Below, piece by piece: positions 1 to 8,613 of a stretch of 64,000 nt of DNA. Position 1 is the stretch's first letter, and the number at the start of each line of letters is the position of its first letter. Position numbers and translations under genes: made by a program. Source of the DNA: Myxococcus qinghaiensis (GTDB lineage Bacteria; Myxococcota; Myxococcia; Myxococcales; Myxococcaceae); the NCBI RefSeq assembly GCF_024198215.1, contig NZ_JAKCFA010000012.1, positions 248,001-312,000 of the forward strand. The letters are read 5' to 3'. Under the pieces are notes generated by a model, which had not been told where the DNA came from, searched no databases, and saw only the letters and a program-made list of their open reading frames with translations.

Positions 1-1133
1 GAGGTCCTCCCGCGGCCCGGCGCTTCCTGCTGCCTGCGCTCGCCTCCGAGGAACCCGCTCGCATCGCCGTGGCCACCTGGGTGCTGCTCTCCTCCGATGA
101 TTCGAGCGGGCACGAGGCCGTCTTCAAGTGCCTCGAGGCCACTCCCGAGGAGGCGGGTCCCGGCATCCTTCGCGCGCTGGAGCTGCTCGCGCGCAATGAC
201 CTCCACGCGGCCTTCCTGAAGCGACTGCCCGGACTTCCACCCGAGCTCCAGGCGGGAGTCATCCGAGCGAGACGACTCCAGCGGCTCGCCTTGCCCGACA
301 CGTTGACCGGCGATGACGCCCTTCAGGCCGAGGTCCTCCGTGCCCTGCCGTTCGCGCCTCGGACAGCCCTGGGCGACACCCAGGTGAAGCGCGCGCTGGG
401 CCACGACAGCACCGTCGTGCGTGATGCCGCGCTGGAGGTGGGCATGATGTTCGGCTCACGTGACGCGTGGAACCTGGCGCGTGAGCGGGCCCTGTCTCAG
501 GAACCTTCTCCGCGCACGGTGCTGCTCTCGCTGGCCGTGGCGGGAGACTCGAAGGACTTCGCGGATCTGGTGGGTCGGCTCGCGGATGAAGACGTCCGCG
601 AGGAGGTCATCTGGGCGCTGGGCTTCAGCGGCAAGCTCGCCGCGGCGGAGGCACTGCTTACCCTGCTTCATGACGAAGACTGTGGGCTGCTCGCCGCGTC
701 GTCCTTCGCCGCCATCACCGGCCTGCCGCTCGCGCCTCCCTTCATCCTGGAGGAACTCTCGGAGGAGGACTCCGCCGAGGAGGAAGAGGACGCTCCCGCG
801 CCGGAGGACTTTCGCGAGACGCTGCCCGGGCCTCGGGTGCTGCCCGGTCGCGTGGATGCCCACGCCGTGAAGCACTGGTGGGTGGGGCGACGCGCGAGCC
901 TGACGCAGACGGAGCGCTACCTTCGGGGCGTTCGCCTCACGGCCGAGAGCCTGGCCATGGCGCTGGAGACAGAGCCGATGCGACGCCGGCCCGCGCTCGC
1001 CTGGGAGGTCGCCCTGCGCAGCGGCGGCACGCTGTTCATCGAGCCCCGACTGTGGAGCCACTCACAGCGACAGCAGGCGCGGACCCTGGTGGCACAGCTC
1101 ACCCGAGGCTGGAATCGCCTGCAGAGCCACTGA
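1..1133 (+). CDS. HEAT-repeat-like protein, 5' end outside window
   Basis: The reading frame is open from the first bases of the window, so the true start lies upstream; a GTG at 69 is only an internal candidate. About 377 residues are visible. The protein alternates short Leu/Ala/Glu-rich helices (for example LRALELLARNDLHAAFLKRL and VIWALGFSGKLAAAEALLTL), as in HEAT-like repeat proteins. An acidic stretch (EELSEEDSAEEEEDAP) sits in the middle, and the last ~100 residues contain WEVALRSGGTLFIEPR. The layout resembles the TIGR02270 family, which is multi-copy in Myxococcus; this is family recall, not a search result. The function is unknown. The gene is convergent with the esterase downstream, with a hairpin between them. 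Confidence 0.7.
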   Translation, partial: GPPAARRFLLPALASEEPARIAVATWVLLSSDDSSGHEAVFKCLEATPEEAGPGILRALELLARNDLHAAFLKRLPGLPPELQAGVIRARRLQRLALPDTLTGDDALQAEVLRALPFAPRTALGDTQVKRALGHDSTVVRDAALEVGMMFGSRDAWNLARERALSQEPSPRTVLLSLAVAGDSKDFADLVGRLADEDVREEVIWALGFSGKLAAAEALLTLLHDEDCGLLAASSFAAITGLPLAPPFILEELSEEDSAEEEEDAPAPEDFRETLPGPRVLPGRVDAHAVKHWWVGRRASLTQTERYLRGVRLTAESLAMALETEPMRRRPALAWEVALRSGGTLFIEPRLWSHSQRQQARTLVAQLTRGWNRLQSH

Positions 1134-1154
1134 GCCCTCCACGCCACGGCGGAA

Positions 1155-1185
1155 GAGGGGACAGTGGAAACGCCACCGTCCCCTC
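1155..1185. terminator. Bidirectional terminator-like hairpin
   Basis: The arms at 1155-1167 (GAGGGGACAGTGG) and 1173-1185 (CCACCGTCCCCTC) pair with one mismatch around a 5-nt loop. The hairpin lies between the stops of two convergent genes. No clear U-tract follows. Confidence 0.5.
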
Positions 1186-1194
1186 CGTCTCACG

Positions 1195-3078
1195 CTACTG
1201 CGTGTACCCGACGGTGAGCACCGCGTTCGTCGAGTCCTTCAGGAACAGGTACTGCGTCCCCGTCTGCTCCAGGCTGAAGCGCAGCCGGAGCTGCGTCCTG
1301 CCCGTCTTGTTGATGGAGGACAGGCCCGCGCCGTTGAAGTCCGCCGAGGCCTTCGCCCCGCTCGCGAACCTGTCGATGCTCGCCACCGCGCTCGCACCGG
1401 CCGCCGCCGCCCAGTCCGCCACCTCCGTGGACGCGGCGTTGAACGTGCCCGCCTTCACATCGATGACCACCGTGTTCCCCGTCGGCGTCGACCAGGGGTC
1501 TCCCGAGCCCGACGAGTAGCTCACCGTGAGGTATGCCCGCGTCACCGTCGCGCCGTCCGGCAGGCTCGACGTGTCGAACGAGAGGAAGGAGCGGTTGTAC
1601 TTCCCATCCGTCCCGCGCCCCAACGCCAGGTTCGTCAGCGTCCCCAGCGCCACGCCGCTGCCGTCCGCGTTCGCCTTCAGATATCCATCCTCCGCCGCGA
1701 TGCTGGCGAAGGTGGCCGTCGTGGACGTCGGCGTCCCCGTGTTGTTCACCGTGACGCTGGTATCGCTGTCCGTCGCCTGGTTGCCCGCGGCGTCATATGC
1801 CCGAGCCCCCAGCGTGTGCGCGCCGTTGCCCACGCCCTGGCTGTTCCAGGTGAACTCGTACGGCGCCGCCGAGACCGAGGCCACCGCGCTGCCATCCACC
1901 AGCAGCTCCACCCGCGCGACACCCACCGCGTCCGACGCGCTCACCACCACCTTCACCGTGCCAGTCACCGTCGTCCCGCTCGCCGGAGACGTCACGTTCA
2001 CCGTGGGCGGCGTGGTGTCACCGCTCGGCTCGCCACCGCCTCCGACGATGCCGAAGAACTTCGCCTGGTGGTACACGGCGCAGATGTTCATGTCCGTCAC
2101 GAACCCGCCGACGGAGCCACACGCCGTGCTGCTGCCGGGGAAGTTGTACTGCGCGTCGAACGCCACCGCGTGACCCATGCCGGTGATTTCCCACGTCTCG
2201 ACGAGGGCCCGGCCCGCGCCATCGCGGTAGACCTTGTGCGGGAAGCCCGACACCGTCTCCGTCGTGTCAGGCGTCTGGTCGATGCCGTGCACGTTGGTCC
2301 ACTGCTCCATCGCCTCCGTGCCGTTCATCGGCCGGACGGTGAAGTCGCTCGTCCCGTACCAGATGGACACCGGCGGACGCGGCCCCGTGTAGCCGGAGTA
2401 GCCACTGCGCGCCAAATCACCCCAGGCCGCGGGCGTCTTGTCCGCGCCCGGGCTCATGCACGAGAACGCCGCGTTCATCGTCGTGGCGCACTTGTACGGC
2501 CCGCCCGCGTTGATGGCCCCCGCGGAGAAGACGTCCGGATACGTGGCGAGCAGCGCCGGAGCCATGTACCCGCCGGCCGAGAAGCCGACGACGTACACCC
2601 GCGACGCGTCGATGGAGTACGCCGCCTTCATCGCGTCCACCATCTGCTTGATGGACAGCGCCTCACCCGAGCCGCGCGCGATGTCACCCGGCTCGAACCA
2701 GTTGAAGCAGCTGGTGGCGTTGTTGCCACTCGATTGCTGCGGATACACCACGTAGAACTTGTAGACGTTGGCCGCCGCCGTCCAACCACTCAGCTCCATG
2801 CCCGTCGCGTTCTGCGTGCAGCCGTGGAGCACCACCACCAGCGGCGCGTTCGCCGGTACGCCCGTCGGCACGTGGCGATACATCGCCAGGTTGCCCGGGT
2901 TGCTGCCAAAGCCCGTCACCTGCGTCAGCCCCTGCTCGGACTGTCGTAGCTCGGGCTCGGACTGCACGGAGGGCTCCGCGTCGAGCCCGCCACCACAGCC
3001 CGACACTCCCGCGAACAACCACGCGGCCAGGGTGAATCGAGAACACGTCGAAGTGAAGCGAGGACGCTGCGAGGACAT
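1195..3078 (-). CDS. PHB-depolymerase-family esterase lipoprotein with Ig-like and DNRLRE-type domains
   Basis: This is a 627-aa secreted esterase. The start at 3078 is chosen because GGGAGG lies just upstream and it places a lipoprotein signal peptide (lipobox VSGC, lipidated Cys28) at the N terminus. The alpha/beta-hydrolase region (residues ~55-340) resembles the LpqC/PHB depolymerase family: LVVVLHGCTQ (oxyanion region), the nucleophile elbow GFSAGG with Ser167, and GMGHAV with His303. A fibronectin/Ig-like segment (about 355-440, TPPTVNVTSPASGTTVTGTV) follows, then a C-terminal ~170 residues with the FLSFDTSSLP signature of DNRLRE/CBM-like domains. It probably acts at the cell surface on polyesters or on feruloyl/acetyl esters of polysaccharide. 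The substrate cannot be decided from sequence. Confidence 0.88.
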   Translation of the reverse strand: MSSQRPRFTSTCSRFTLAAWLFAGVSGCGGGLDAEPSVQSEPELRQSEQGLTQVTGFGSNPGNLAMYRHVPTGVPANAPLVVVLHGCTQNATGMELSGWTAAANVYKFYVVYPQQSSGNNATSCFNWFEPGDIARGSGEALSIKQMVDAMKAAYSIDASRVYVVGFSAGGYMAPALLATYPDVFSAGAINAGGPYKCATTMNAAFSCMSPGADKTPAAWGDLARSGYSGYTGPRPPVSIWYGTSDFTVRPMNGTEAMEQWTNVHGIDQTPDTTETVSGFPHKVYRDGAGRALVETWEITGMGHAVAFDAQYNFPGSSTACGSVGGFVTDMNICAVYHQAKFFGIVGGGGEPSGDTTPPTVNVTSPASGTTVTGTVKVVVSASDAVGVARVELLVDGSAVASVSAAPYEFTWNSQGVGNGAHTLGARAYDAAGNQATDSDTSVTVNNTGTPTSTTATFASIAAEDGYLKANADGSGVALGTLTNLALGRGTDGKYNRSFLSFDTSSLPDGATVTRAYLTVSYSSGSGDPWSTPTGNTVVIDVKAGTFNAASTEVADWAAAAGASAVASIDRFASGAKASADFNGAGLSSINKTGRTQLRLRFSLEQTGTQYLFLKDSTNAVLTVGYTQ

Positions 3079-3184
3079 GGTGCCTCCCGGGCCGCCATGG
3101 GGGGAAAGGACGGCCACGGGCCGCAACGTGACTCCCCCGCACTCCCCGGGTTCAAGGCGCGCCGCGTCGCCTCGACGGTGAAAG

Positions 3185-3245
3185 ATGAACCAGGATTCAT
3201 TTTATGCACCGCGTCGAGGTTCCATGAAACATGAACCATTCTTCA
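3185..3245. repeat. Direct repeat upstream of the esterase gene
   Basis: ATGAACCAGGATTCA at 3185 and ATGAACCATTCTTCA at 3231 match at 12 of 15 positions, 46 bp apart. They lie in the AT-richer stretch 100-170 bp upstream of the esterase start. This may be a paired regulator site; function is inferred only. Confidence 0.3.
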
Positions 3246-3369
3246 GTTCACGCTTCGCTCGGGAATCCGGCACCGGACGCGGCCCTGACCGAAACGCCGA
3301 GCCAACGTCCTCCGTCCGGCGCGAAACAACCGACCTTCCGGAGGGAGACCCGGCGCTGCCCTGCGTCCG

Positions 3370-4335
3370 TCAGGCCGAGGGACGCTCGGCGGCGAGTCGC
3401 TCGGCCACGTCGAGCACGCGGGCCTCCACGCACACGCCATCCAGGTGGTTGGCCTCCACCAGGCCCGTGGGGCTCGTCACATTCACCTCGGTGAGGTAGT
3501 CGCCGAGCACGTCGATGCCCACGAGCAAGAGGCCCCGCTTGCGCAGCTCGGGCTTGAGCCGCTCGCAGATCTCCAAATCCCGCGCGGTGAGCACCGCCTT
3601 GTGGGGCGTGCCTCCGGCGGCCATGTTCCCCCGGTGGTCATCGCCGGACGGCACGCGCAGCACGCCGCCCACCGGCTCTCCATCCACCAGGAGGATGCGC
3701 TTGTCGCCCAGGCGGCTCTCCGGGATGTACGCCTGCGCGACGACGGCCTCGCGGCCTCCCTGGGTGAGCAGCTCCACGGCGGAGCGCGCGTTCCGGTCTC
3801 CCCTGGACAGGAAGAGGATGCCCTTGCCGCCAAACCCGTCGATGGGCTTGAGGATGGTGCCCTGCTCGTTGCGGGCGATGAAGTCCAGCAGCACCGGCAG
3901 CTCGCGGGTGATGCGGGTGTCCGGCATCAGGTCCGGGTAGCGCAGGGCGAAGAGCTTCTCGTTCGCGTCGCGGATGCCCGCCGGGTCGTTGATGTAGACG
4001 GGCTTGCGGCCCTGACACAGCTCCACCAACTGCGTGGCGTGGAGGAACTCCGCGTCGACGGGCGGGTCCTTGCGCAGGAAGAGTACGTCCAGCTCCGACA
4101 ACGGCCGCGCCGCCTCGTCGAGCACGTCGAAGTGCCGCCCCGGCTCCCGGCGCACCGTGACGTGGCGCATGCGCGCCTCCGCGCAGCGGCCGTTGAACCG
4201 CAGCCACCCCTGCTCGAAGTAGAGCACCCGATGGCCGCGCTTCTGCGCCTCCAGCATCAGCGCGAAGGTGGAGTCATGGTCCACTCGCACTGTCTCGAGC
4301 GGGTCCATCAGGAAGCCAATGGTGAGCGCGGCCAT
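3370..4335 (-). CDS. gshB: Glutathione synthetase
   Basis: This 321-aa ATP-grasp enzyme makes glutathione from gamma-glutamylcysteine, glycine and ATP in the cytosol. Family features are MAALTIGFLMDPLETVRVDH at the N terminus (GshB begins with the xMDPxxxxxxxxDST pattern), FLRKDPPVDAEF, YINDPAGIRDANEKL, the ATP-grasp core LKPIDGFGGKGI, and the C-terminal metal/substrate region LLVGIDVLGDYLTEVNVTSPTG. The length matches bacterial GshB (about 315). The gene stands alone and is convergent with nothing nearby: kinase 1 lies upstream on the same strand, about 80 bp away. All expected motifs are present and I see nothing unusual. Confidence 0.95.
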   Translation of the reverse strand: MAALTIGFLMDPLETVRVDHDSTFALMLEAQKRGHRVLYFEQGWLRFNGRCAEARMRHVTVRREPGRHFDVLDEAARPLSELDVLFLRKDPPVDAEFLHATQLVELCQGRKPVYINDPAGIRDANEKLFALRYPDLMPDTRITRELPVLLDFIARNEQGTILKPIDGFGGKGILFLSRGDRNARSAVELLTQGGREAVVAQAYIPESRLGDKRILLVDGEPVGGVLRVPSGDDHRGNMAAGGTPHKAVLTARDLEICERLKPELRKRGLLLVGIDVLGDYLTEVNVTSPTGLVEANHLDGVCVEARVLDVAERLAAERPSA

Positions 4336-4414
4336 AGTCTCGTCGCAGGTGGGTTGAAGGGGGCGCGACGATACCAGGACCGCGTGTCACATCCCCAGTG
4401 TCACCGCGCCGTGG

Positions 4415-6148
4415 TCAACCCTCGGGATATCCATCCAGCCGGAAGGCGGTGGTCTCGCCGGGTTTGATTTCCACCTGGAGGGGGTATTTCTTCTTCCTGG
4501 GGCCGATGATGCTCAAGGTGTGGGTGCCCGCCGGCACCACCACGCCCAGCATGGGCGTCGTCCCCAGCCTCCGCTTGCCCAGGAACACGTCCGCGCGCTG
4601 GCTGCCCACGATGAGGCTCAGCTTGCCTGTCGCACGCGAGGGCTTCGTGGCGGTGGCCTGCTCCGGCTTCGCGCCCGCGTCTTCGTCCTCGTGAGGCTTG
4701 ACCTTCTCCGGCTTCTTCGTCGACGTCGCATCCGCGAGCGAGCCCGCATCCGGCTCCTGGTAGATGGGCAGGCCCGGGTCGAACCGCTTCAGCTCCGTCA
4801 CGGGCGGCGTCGGCTCCACCACGGGCGTCATCGTCTCGTCCAGCGCGCTGCTCAAGCGCACGGCGCCATAGGCGCCTCCCCCGAGGATGGCGAGCAGCAC
4901 CAGACCCCACAGGACGTTCGAGCTCCGGCGCTGTCCCGACGTGAGGTCCGTGTCCGCCGGGGGCTGACCCGTGGCGGGCTTCACCGCGGGCACCTTGCGA
5001 GAGGCCTTCTTGACGTCCTTGAGGTCCGGCACCGACGGGTTGCCCGTCCTCGGCGTGGCCGGGTCCTCGCGCACCGGCAGGTAGGGCCCGTCGTCCCCGC
5101 GCAGGGCGCGCTTGGCGGCCTCCAGCATCAGGCCGTTGGAGGTGCCGTCCGCGCTCTCCAGCAGCGCGCGCGTGGCCGCCATCCGCTCCGTGAACAGCTC
5201 CTTCATCAGCGAGCCGCGGTGGTCCGCGTCCTGAATCAGCTTGCCCGCCGCCGCTTCAATCGCCCGCGCCATGTCCCGGCCGTTGGCGAAGCGCTTCTCG
5301 CGGTTGCGCTCCAAGGACTGCATCACCACCTTGGCGACCTGCTCGGACACGTGCGGCGTGACGTGCGAGGGCCAGGGGATGGGCGCCTCGAGAATCTTCA
5401 TCATCTCGTCGCGCTCGGTGCGCCCCGCGAACAGGCGCGCGCCGGTGAGCATCTCGTGCATCATCACGCCCACGGAGAACAAGTCGCTGCGGCCATCCAG
5501 CTTGTCGCCGCGCACCTGCTCCGGAGACATGTATCCGGTGGTGCCCTTCACCGTGCCGGCGTGGGTGCGCTCCAGACTGCCCTTCGCCTTGGCGATGCCG
5601 AAGTCGAGCAGCTTCACCATGCCGTCGTACGTCACCATGATGTTCTTCTGGGCGACGTCGCGGTGGATGACGGGGCTGGGCTCGCCCGAGGGCGCGGTGA
5701 AGGTGTGCGCGTAGTGCAGCGCCATGCAGACGTCGCGCGCCACCGACAGCGTGAAGCCCAGCGGCACCGGCTGCCGGGCGCGCAGGCACGCGCTCGTTAT
5801 CTGGTTCAGGTTCTGCCCGGCGATGAACTCCATCGCCAGATAGAGGCCGTCCTCCTCCTGCCCCAGGTCAAAGACCTGCGCGATGTTGGGGTGGTTGAAG
5901 GCCGCGGTGATGCGCGCCTCGTCCAGGAACATCCGCTCGAACTGCTCGTTGTCCCGAGCGTCCGGCAGGATGCGCTTGACGACCACGTATTTACGGAAGC
6001 CACCCGGACCCGAGGTGAAGCCGAGGAACAGCTCGGCCATGCCACCCACGGACAGCTGCGTGACGACCTCGTACTTCCCGATGCGCTCGCCCCGATAGAA
6101 ATCGATGGGTGCAACCTCCACGACAGCGCCCCGACACCGGAGCAGCAC
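4415..6148 (-). CDS. Ser/Thr protein kinase 1 with transmembrane segment and C-terminal PEGA domain
   Basis: This is a 577-aa membrane Hanks-type kinase. The catalytic domain (about 24-300) has a glycine loop (SVGGMAEL), the lysine in VVVK (58), HRDVAQKN (162-169), DFG (182-184) and the activation-segment motif GYMSPEQ. A basic/Pro linker leads to one membrane helix (about 411-430, LWGLVLLAILGGGAYGAV). The outer part ends in a PEGA domain (about 507-577, VFLGKRRLGTTPM with VPAGTHTL). This is a common myxobacterial architecture, presumably sensing at the envelope and phosphorylating cytosolic targets. The start is uncertain: GTG at 6121 is also possible. The gene is divergent from the TPR gene across a DnaA-box-rich intergenic region. 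Confidence 0.92.
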   Translation of the reverse strand: MLLRCRGAVVEVAPIDFYRGERIGKYEVVTQLSVGGMAELFLGFTSGPGGFRKYVVVKRILPDARDNEQFERMFLDEARITAAFNHPNIAQVFDLGQEEDGLYLAMEFIAGQNLNQITSACLRARQPVPLGFTLSVARDVCMALHYAHTFTAPSGEPSPVIHRDVAQKNIMVTYDGMVKLLDFGIAKAKGSLERTHAGTVKGTTGYMSPEQVRGDKLDGRSDLFSVGVMMHEMLTGARLFAGRTERDEMMKILEAPIPWPSHVTPHVSEQVAKVVMQSLERNREKRFANGRDMARAIEAAAGKLIQDADHRGSLMKELFTERMAATRALLESADGTSNGLMLEAAKRALRGDDGPYLPVREDPATPRTGNPSVPDLKDVKKASRKVPAVKPATGQPPADTDLTSGQRRSSNVLWGLVLLAILGGGAYGAVRLSSALDETMTPVVEPTPPVTELKRFDPGLPIYQEPDAGSLADATSTKKPEKVKPHEDEDAGAKPEQATATKPSRATGKLSLIVGSQRADVFLGKRRLGTTPMLGVVVPAGTHTLSIIGPRKKKYPLQVEIKPGETTAFRLDGYPEG

Positions 6149-6510
6149 CGCGACGGAGGATAACAGGCTTGTAGGGCGCGGACGTGCGGTGAGTCTCCAC
6201 CGTCACGCCCGGTCGCCCCCTCATCCACGGGAGACCTGTGGATGGCCTGTGGATAGCGGGGGTGGGGCTGTGGAGAAACGGTGGCGTGGATCAGCGCCTG
6301 TGGAAGGCCGGGGGAAACCGTCAGTTTACCCACATGTAGCATCGGCCGAATTCGTCAGTCATCCCGCGAGCTTGCTGACTTATCCCCAAATCCGAGCCCT
6401 CTACTGCTTCCACCATTTGATCAATACCTACATTAAGCTTTTGAAGAAGCAGCAGGCCGCTGGGGACAACGCCTGTGGACGGGTGCAACACGGTTGTAGA
6501 CTGATGAGCC
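6149..6510. promoter_or_regulatory. Gene-free stretch with a DnaA-box-like cluster and AT-richer segment
   Basis: This divergent intergenic region holds several sites close to the DnaA box TTATCCACA. Four match at 8 of 9 positions: TGTGGATAG (6248-6256), TGTGGAGAA (6269-6277), TTACCCACA (6326-6334) and TTATCCCCA (6380-6388). Weaker ones lie at 6221, 6237, 6299 and 6474. An AT-richer tract (about 6340-6450) includes the palindrome TTGATCAA at 6417-6424. No gene fits here. It may regulate the kinase and TPR genes or act as a DnaA-titration or replication-linked site; no dnaA gene is in the window. Confidence 0.5.
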
Positions 6511-7329
6511 GTGCGCGCGTTGACCTTCTTGTTCTGGCTGTTCGCCACCCAGGCCTTGGGCGCGGAGCCGCCGCTGGTGCGCGCCGAGCAACAGTTCGAC
6601 GCCCTGGAGTTCGATGCCGCCGCCGCGTCCTTCCTGGAGGCCCTGGAAGGCCCCGGGACGCGCGTGGAGCGCCTTCAGGCATGGCGGGGGCTGGCACTGG
6701 CTCGCGCCTTCATGGGGCAGCGCCAGGAGGCCCAGGAGGCATTCGAGGTTCTTCTCCTCCTGGAGCCCTCGGCGCAGGTGAAGGACTCGCTGGGGCCCAA
6801 GGTCCAGGTGCCGTTCCGCGCGGCGCGGGCGGCCATGGAGGGCCAGCGGCCCACACTCACGGTGACGCGGCTGCCGGATGGCCGGGTGTCGGCGGTGCTG
6901 GAGCAGCCCCGGAAGGTGGCCACGGAGGTGATGGTGGCGGTGCGCCTGCCGGGCGCGGCGGGCTTCTCCGCGGCGGTGGGCTCGCCATCGGGACCCGTGT
7001 CCGTGAAGGCACCTCCCGCGCGCGCCGTGGAGGCCTACGCGGTGGCGCGGGATGCCGGGGGGCTCGTCCTCTTCGAGCAGGGCAGCCCGCGCGCGCCGCT
7101 GCGGCTGGAGGCCACCGAGCACCTGCCGGCGGCGGTGGCCTCGGCGCGTGACGCGGCGACGTTCCCCACCGCGGAGACGGTGGTGGAAGAGGCACCTCGT
7201 GGCGCGCTCTGGCCCTATGTCGTGGGCGGGGTGGGCCTGGCGGCGGCGGGGGTGGTGCTGGGCGTGGTGCTGACGCGGCCGGAGGCGCTGGCACTGCCGG
7301 CGGCGGACCGCACGGAGCGGCTGCCATGA
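6511..7329 (+). CDS. Periplasmic TPR-like protein with C-terminal membrane helix
   Basis: This 272-aa protein begins at GTG with a signal peptide (LTFLFWLFATQALGAEP). Residues ~20-110 look like TPR helices (AEQQFDALEFDAAAASFLEAL; GLALARAFMGQRQEAQEAFEVLLLLEP). A beta-rich middle follows, and a membrane helix lies near the end (PYVVGGVGLAAAGVVLGVVL). The family is not known to me. The motif LEP(x)4 then KVxxxF is shared with the protein at 58927-59634, which also neighbours a PEGA kinase, so the two look paralogous. The stop overlaps the mini-ORF start (ATGA at 7326-7329), so it heads a translationally coupled set with the Cys-rich lipoprotein. Confidence 0.75.
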   Translation: MRALTFLFWLFATQALGAEPPLVRAEQQFDALEFDAAAASFLEALEGPGTRVERLQAWRGLALARAFMGQRQEAQEAFEVLLLLEPSAQVKDSLGPKVQVPFRAARAAMEGQRPTLTVTRLPDGRVSAVLEQPRKVATEVMVAVRLPGAAGFSAAVGSPSGPVSVKAPPARAVEAYAVARDAGGLVLFEQGSPRAPLRLEATEHLPAAVASARDAATFPTAETVVEEAPRGALWPYVVGGVGLAAAGVVLGVVLTRPEALALPAADRTERLP

Positions 7330-7397
7330 GGGCTCGAATGCCGCTGCGAGCTGTCTACACGAGTGCCCGGATGCCGCTGCGAGGGCTGTTGCCATGA
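7326..7397 (+). CDS. 23-codon mini-ORF bridging two genes
   Basis: An ATG at 7326 overlaps the TPR gene stop (ATGA). The reading frame runs 23 codons to TGA at 7395-7397, which overlaps the next gene's ATG at 7394 (ATGA again). Its peptide contains RARMPLR and ARMPLRGLL, copies of the N terminus of the downstream lipoprotein (KARMPLKGLL). It is probably a duplicated gene start that persists as a translational relay. Whether a stable peptide is made is unknown. Confidence 0.5.
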   Translation: MRARMPLRAVYTSARMPLRGLLP

Positions 7398-8281
7398 AGG
7401 CCCGGATGCCACTCAAGGGATTGCTGCTGGTGGCGCTCATGGCACTGGCGGGCTGTGACAAGACCACCGCGCTGGTGCCACCCGACCTGTGCCAGGGCGT
7501 GGTGTGCCCGGACGCGCAGGCCTGCGTGGAGGGCAGGTGTCTCGCCACCATGTGCCAGGGCGTGGCCTGTGGCGCTGGACGCGTGTGCGAACTGGGTGCG
7601 TGCGTGGAGCCCTCGTGCCTGGGGACGGCCTGCGCCGACGGCGAGGTGTGCCGCGGAGGCACGTGCCGGCGCGTGGGCTGTGATGCGAACACGGCGTGTT
7701 TTCCCACCGAGCGCTGCCTCGGCTCGGAGTGCGTGAGGGATGGCTGCCTCGGCGTCGCCTGTCCCCAGGGCACGGTGTGTCGGTCCGGCGGGCAGTGCCG
7801 GGGAGTCCTGTGCACGGCGGACTTCGCCTGTGCATCCGACGAGCGCTGTGGCGCGGACGGCCGCTGTGTGTCGAACGCGGGGTGCTCGGCGGTGAGCTGC
7901 CCCGCGCAGCAGGTGTGTCGCGAGGGCGCGTGTCTGGCGCTGTCCTGCAACACCGTGGCGCAGTGTGGCCCGGGCGAGGTGTGCCGCGCCGGCGCATGCC
8001 TGTCCGCCACGGAGGCGTGCGCGGCCGCGGGCGCGTGTGCCTCCGGGCAGGTGTGCCGCGCGGGCGCATGCCAGGTGGTGGCGTGTGGCGTGGGCAGGCC
8101 GTGTCAGGGCTTGGAGGGCTGCCGCGCGGGCGCGTGCGAGGGCCCGGTGCGCGCCGAGTCTGGAAGCCTGGCGCCAGCGGCGGGGGTGCTTCCCAGCGGC
8201 CCCGGTTCAGTGGGCCTGGGCCTGGGAGGTCCTCCGGCGAGCGGACCCACTCACACGCTGCATCCAGGGGCCACGCCGTAG
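7394..8281 (+). CDS. Cysteine-rich repeat lipoprotein
   Basis: This is a 295-aa outer-surface lipoprotein. The signal peptide ends in the lipobox LAGC (Cys21). The mature part is a run of about a dozen short repeats of the form C-x(2-3)-G-V-x-C-x(6-7)-C-x(2-4)-G-x-C, for example CQGVVCPDAQACVEGRC and CPAQQVCREGACLALSC. This matches the Cys-rich repeats common in myxobacterial secreted proteins. The repeats stop near residue 250 and a Gly/Pro-rich tail follows. The cysteines presumably form disulfides outside the cell. The gene is coupled by ATGA to the mini-ORF upstream and convergent with the small gene at 8295. The role is unknown; surface structure or adhesion is possible. Confidence 0.8.
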   Translation: MKARMPLKGLLLVALMALAGCDKTTALVPPDLCQGVVCPDAQACVEGRCLATMCQGVACGAGRVCELGACVEPSCLGTACADGEVCRGGTCRRVGCDANTACFPTERCLGSECVRDGCLGVACPQGTVCRSGGQCRGVLCTADFACASDERCGADGRCVSNAGCSAVSCPAQQVCREGACLALSCNTVAQCGPGEVCRAGACLSATEACAAAGACASGQVCRAGACQVVACGVGRPCQGLEGCRAGACEGPVRAESGSLAPAAGVLPSGPGSVGLGLGGPPASGPTHTLHPGATP

Positions 8282-8294
8282 GGAGCGGGGCGGC

Positions 8295-8591
8295 TCAGGA
8301 GAGCGCTTCGCGCAGGCGGTCGAGGAGCCGGGGCAGGTGGGCGAGCAGCTCGCGGTCCGTGTGCTCCAGCGCGTTGCGCAGCACCTCCAGGTCCTCCGCG
8401 TCACGGTCCGCGTTCACCATCCGCTGCAGTCCGCGCAGGCGCTGGTTGCGCAGGACGAGCCGGGCCAGGGTGTCCTCGAGTTCCTCCCCGAGCGCGTCAT
8501 CCAGCTCCAGGTCCCGACTGATGAGCTCACGCAGCTGCTCCACCAGGTAGGTGAGGTCCCAGGATTCTTCGTAGCCGGCCCGTCGAGACAT
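8295..8591 (-). CDS. Small helical hypothetical protein
   Basis: This 98-aa, Leu/Arg/Glu/Asp-rich protein is predicted to be all helix, with heptad-like stretches (YLVEQLRELISRDLELDDAL; LEDTLARLVLRNQRLRGLQR). It has no signal peptide and no recognised domain. It follows the gene at 8614 by 22 bp on the same strand, so the two probably form an operon. The start ATG lacks a clear ribosome site. A structural or regulatory partner role is possible but unproven. Confidence 0.6.
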   Translation of the reverse strand: MSRRAGYEESWDLTYLVEQLRELISRDLELDDALGEELEDTLARLVLRNQRLRGLQRMVNADRDAEDLEVLRNALEHTDRELLAHLPRLLDRLREALS

Positions 8592-8613
8592 CGTCGTTCA
8601 CGTATCGCCGGGC

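Noticed and set aside
6149..6510. Main chromosomal origin of replication
   Set aside because: DnaA-box-like sites are present but there is no dnaA, dnaN or gidA nearby, so only a DnaA-binding region is claimed.
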